Source: Solobacterium sp. (GTDB lineage Bacteria > Bacillota_I > Bacilli_A > Erysipelotrichales > Erysipelotrichaceae). From it: DNA of 64,000 nucleotides. Where the stretch lies: NCBI GenBank assembly GCA_024693325.1, contig JAILLA010000016.1:1-64000 (forward strand), read 5' to 3'. Position 1 is the stretch's first letter, and every line of letters starts with the position of its first letter. The translations under genes were made by a program, and so were the position numbers. This document shows positions 61,673-64,000 of this stretch, piece by piece. The notes beneath the pieces are model-generated. The model saw only the letters and a list, made by a program, of their open reading frames with translations, made no database searches and had not been told where the DNA came from.

Positions 61673-63541
61673 ATGATCATCTACAACGGTACAAAACTTA
61701 GTTTTCAGGAAGCAGTCACAAATCAGGAGATCGCTGATCTCTTGAATGACTCCATATACAAGAAGATGCACAGGAGAACAGGATCCAGTGAACTGGAATC
61801 ATGGAAGAATTCCATGAATTATATGTACATCACACTGAATGATCCAATGATACCTGATGATGCAGGTGTTGCTGTTGAATACAATATTCCCCAGACATCC
61901 AAGAGAGTTGATTTCATCATTTCCGGTTATGGAAAAGAAAAACAGGAACAGGTCGTTATCGTAGAACTGAAGCAGTGGACAGAACTAAATGCACTGCCAG
62001 GTATGGATGGTCTTGTAGAAACATATACCGGACATGCATTGAGACATGTAGTACATCCTTCCTATCAGGCATGGTCTTATGCTGCATTGATCAGAGATTA
62101 TAATGAAACAGTTCAAAACCGTGGTATTGAATTAAATCCATGCGCATTTCTTCATAATTATGAAGTACAGGATAATGATCCTCTGTATGCAAAGCAGTAT
62201 GAACCATATCTGGAAGATGCTCCTGCTTTCACAAAAAAGGATGTTTCCAAACTGAGAGAATTCATCAAGCAGTATATACAACTGGGTGATAATGGAGAAA
62301 CCATATACAAAATAGAAAACGGCAGGATCAGACCATCAAAGAGTCTCCAGGATTCTATTGTCAGTATGGTCAAAGGAAATCAGGAGTTCATCATGGTTGA
62401 TGATCAGAAAGTAGTCTATGAAAAGATCATAGAACTTTCGTCGTTATCCTACAAAGATAATAAGAAGAGAGTGATCATTGTTAAGGGTGGTCCCGGTACA
62501 GGCAAGACGGTAGTTGCTGTAAACCTGCTTGCCAGACTGACAAATGATGGTATGTTTGTCCAATATACTTCCAAGAACAGTGCACCAAGGAGTGTTTATC
62601 TGAAGAAGCTGAAAGGGGCTGTACGTAAGAGCAGTATTGATAATATGTTCAAAGGCTCAGGTTCTTATGTGGATGTACCTGTAAATGCTGTTGACTGTGT
62701 ACTATGTGATGAGGCACACAGACTGAATGATAAATCCGGTCTGTTTCATAATATCGGTGAGAACCAGGTGAAAGAGATCATTCATGCGTCCAAATGTGCT
62801 GTGTTCTTCATTGATCCGGAACAGATCGTAACATTGAATGATATTGGTACTATACAGGAGATCAAACGCTGGGCATTTGAAGAAAAAGCACAGGTATATG
62901 AAGAAGAATTGGTATCACAATTCCGCTGCAATGGATCAGATGGATACCTGGCATGGATCGATAATACACTGGAGATCCGTGAAACAGCCAATCTTGATAT
63001 GGAAGGCATAGATTATGACATCAGGATACTGAATACTCCTGAAGAAGTCAGGGATCTGATCTTTGAGAAGAACAAAGGGACCAATAGATCCAGACTGCTT
63101 GCCGGATACTGCTGGAACTGGATCTCGGAAGGAAAAAACAAATCCGATGTGCATGATATCAATATCGGGGATTTCTCTATGAGCTGGAACCTCGGCAGTA
63201 CATCTACTTGGGCAATTGATGAAGAATCAGTTAATGAGATCGGATGTATTCATACATCCCAGGGATTGGAATTTGAATATGTCGGAGTTATTATCGGACC
63301 TGATCTCAGATATGAAGATGGTCATATTGTCACTGATTATTCAAAACGTGCTAAAACAGATCAGTCTCTGAAGGGTATCAAGAAACTGATCAAAGAAGAT
63401 AAAGAATACGCAGAGAAGAAAGCAGATCAGATCATTAAAAACACATATCGTACTCTGATGACCAGAGGTATGAAAGGCTGCTATGTATACTGCTGTGATA
63501 AAGCATTAGCTGAATATCTGAAGAGCCGTATTACGGCATAG
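61673..63541 (+). CDS. Schlafen-group-3-type DUF2075 nuclease-helicase
   Basis: A 622-aa protein. The N-terminal ~200 residues contain a PD-(D/E)xK-like core (RVDFIISGYGKEKQEQVVIVELKQW, ~78-102). The helicase (DUF2075, PF09848) has Walker A IVKGGPGTGKTVVAV (~270-284), Walker B VLCDEAHRL (~343-351), QFRCNGSDGY (~416-425) and the C-terminal IGCIHTSQGLEFEYVGVIIGPDL and YRTLMTRGMKGCYVY. Such proteins are common in defence islands and may process nucleic acid during phage infection. It is followed after 27 nt by a methyltransferase gene. Confidence 0.88.
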   Translation: MIIYNGTKLSFQEAVTNQEIADLLNDSIYKKMHRRTGSSELESWKNSMNYMYITLNDPMIPDDAGVAVEYNIPQTSKRVDFIISGYGKEKQEQVVIVELKQWTELNALPGMDGLVETYTGHALRHVVHPSYQAWSYAALIRDYNETVQNRGIELNPCAFLHNYEVQDNDPLYAKQYEPYLEDAPAFTKKDVSKLREFIKQYIQLGDNGETIYKIENGRIRPSKSLQDSIVSMVKGNQEFIMVDDQKVVYEKIIELSSLSYKDNKKRVIIVKGGPGTGKTVVAVNLLARLTNDGMFVQYTSKNSAPRSVYLKKLKGAVRKSSIDNMFKGSGSYVDVPVNAVDCVLCDEAHRLNDKSGLFHNIGENQVKEIIHASKCAVFFIDPEQIVTLNDIGTIQEIKRWAFEEKAQVYEEELVSQFRCNGSDGYLAWIDNTLEIRETANLDMEGIDYDIRILNTPEEVRDLIFEKNKGTNRSRLLAGYCWNWISEGKNKSDVHDINIGDFSMSWNLGSTSTWAIDEESVNEIGCIHTSQGLEFEYVGVIIGPDLRYEDGHIVTDYSKRAKTDQSLKGIKKLIKEDKEYAEKKADQIIKNTYRTLMTRGMKGCYVYCCDKALAEYLKSRITA

Positions 63542-63568
63542 AATTAATTATTTGAAGAGGGGCCATTT

Positions 63569-64000
63569 ATGTCAGATAAATATGATTCTACTTTGAAATA
63601 CTATGATGATAATAAGAACAGTTTCACCAATACTACTGTAGATCTTGAGTTTTCTGATGTTCAGGACAGATTTCTAAGGTATCTTGAACCGGGATCACTG
63701 ATTCTGGATCTTGGCTGCGGTCCCGGCAGGGACAGCAGGTACTTCCTTTCCAAAGGATATGCTGTAGAAGCAATCGATGGCTCAGAAGAGATGGTACGTA
63801 TTGCAAGAGAGACTACAGGTCTTCCTGTAAAGCAGATGCTGTTCAATGAACTGGATGAAACAGATAAGTATGATGGTGTATTTGCATGTGCTTCTTTGTT
63901 GCATGTACCGTCTAAAGAACTTCCTGAGGTTATAGGAAAGGTAATTAAAGCATTAAAGAATAAGGGTATCTTTTATCTGTCATTCAAGTATGGAGACTTT
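63569..64000 (+). CDS. Class I SAM-dependent methyltransferase (partial)
   Basis: The first 144 codons of a small SAM methyltransferase, cut by the window edge. Motif I is LILDLGCGPGRDSRYF (~44-59), then VEAIDGSEEMVRIAR (~66-80) and YDGVFACASLLHVP (~103-116). The fold is the Methyltransf_11/TehB-like type, acting on small molecules. ATG 63569 follows GAAGAGGGG. It is probably co-transcribed with the DUF2075 gene. Confidence 0.88.
   Translation, partial: MSDKYDSTLKYYDDNKNSFTNTTVDLEFSDVQDRFLRYLEPGSLILDLGCGPGRDSRYFLSKGYAVEAIDGSEEMVRIARETTGLPVKQMLFNELDETDKYDGVFACASLLHVPSKELPEVIGKVIKALKNKGIFYLSFKYGDF

Overview
The window comes from a low-to-medium GC Gram-positive (Bacillota). Strong GGAGG-type ribosome binding sites, lipobox lipoproteins, dense Rho-independent terminators and the mix of sugar-use genes fit a gut or host-associated anaerobe, perhaps an erysipelotrichial or clostridial lineage. 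That placement is an inference; there is no rRNA gene to fix it.

Positions 1-34,200 are mostly metabolic and cell-surface genes: yaaA, nagA, an AAA ATPase behind direct repeats, then a five-gene sugar operon (3790-9681). That operon holds a PfkB kinase, a GH31 enzyme of the YihQ sulfoquinovosidase type, a YihU-type reductase, a DUF4867 isomerase-like protein and a FucI-like protein. It resembles sulfoglycolysis, but the GH31 enzyme lacks the sulfonate-binding arginine and no aldolase or transporter is present. A RloA/RloB (AbiL-like) defence pair, several lipoproteins, a phosphodiester glycosidase, a GH4-sulfatase operon, TldD/TldE, TatD, surface proteins and a 5'-nucleotidase follow.

Positions 34,600-54,860 form an AT-rich defence island interrupted by a GC-rich mobile segment. 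The first part is a DISARM-like operon: C5 methyltransferase (DrmMII), AIPR protein, DrmE-like protein, NERD-helicase, DrmA, DrmB, a small PUA-like protein and then Vsr. The phospholipase-D gene drmC is absent. A chimeric serine recombinase and two small element genes (49,039-51,370) lead into a second restriction-modification cassette: an HTH-fused C5 methyltransferase split into two frames, an XcyI-like nuclease and a DpnII/MboI-like nuclease. This 6.3-kb segment is bracketed by two copies of the 3' end of pnuC, 85% identical over 65 bp, which suggests integration at pnuC.

Positions 55,065-57,481 are a minus-strand operon of a small protein, a radical SAM protein, an NMN adenylyltransferase-like protein and the nicotinamide riboside transporter PnuC, behind an inverted repeat. 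Positions 57,706-61,389 hold four tandem paralogues of an unrecognised family, arranged in three transcription units that each carry the same ~100-nt leader. The window ends with a Schlafen-type DUF2075 nuclease-helicase and a truncated SAM methyltransferase.
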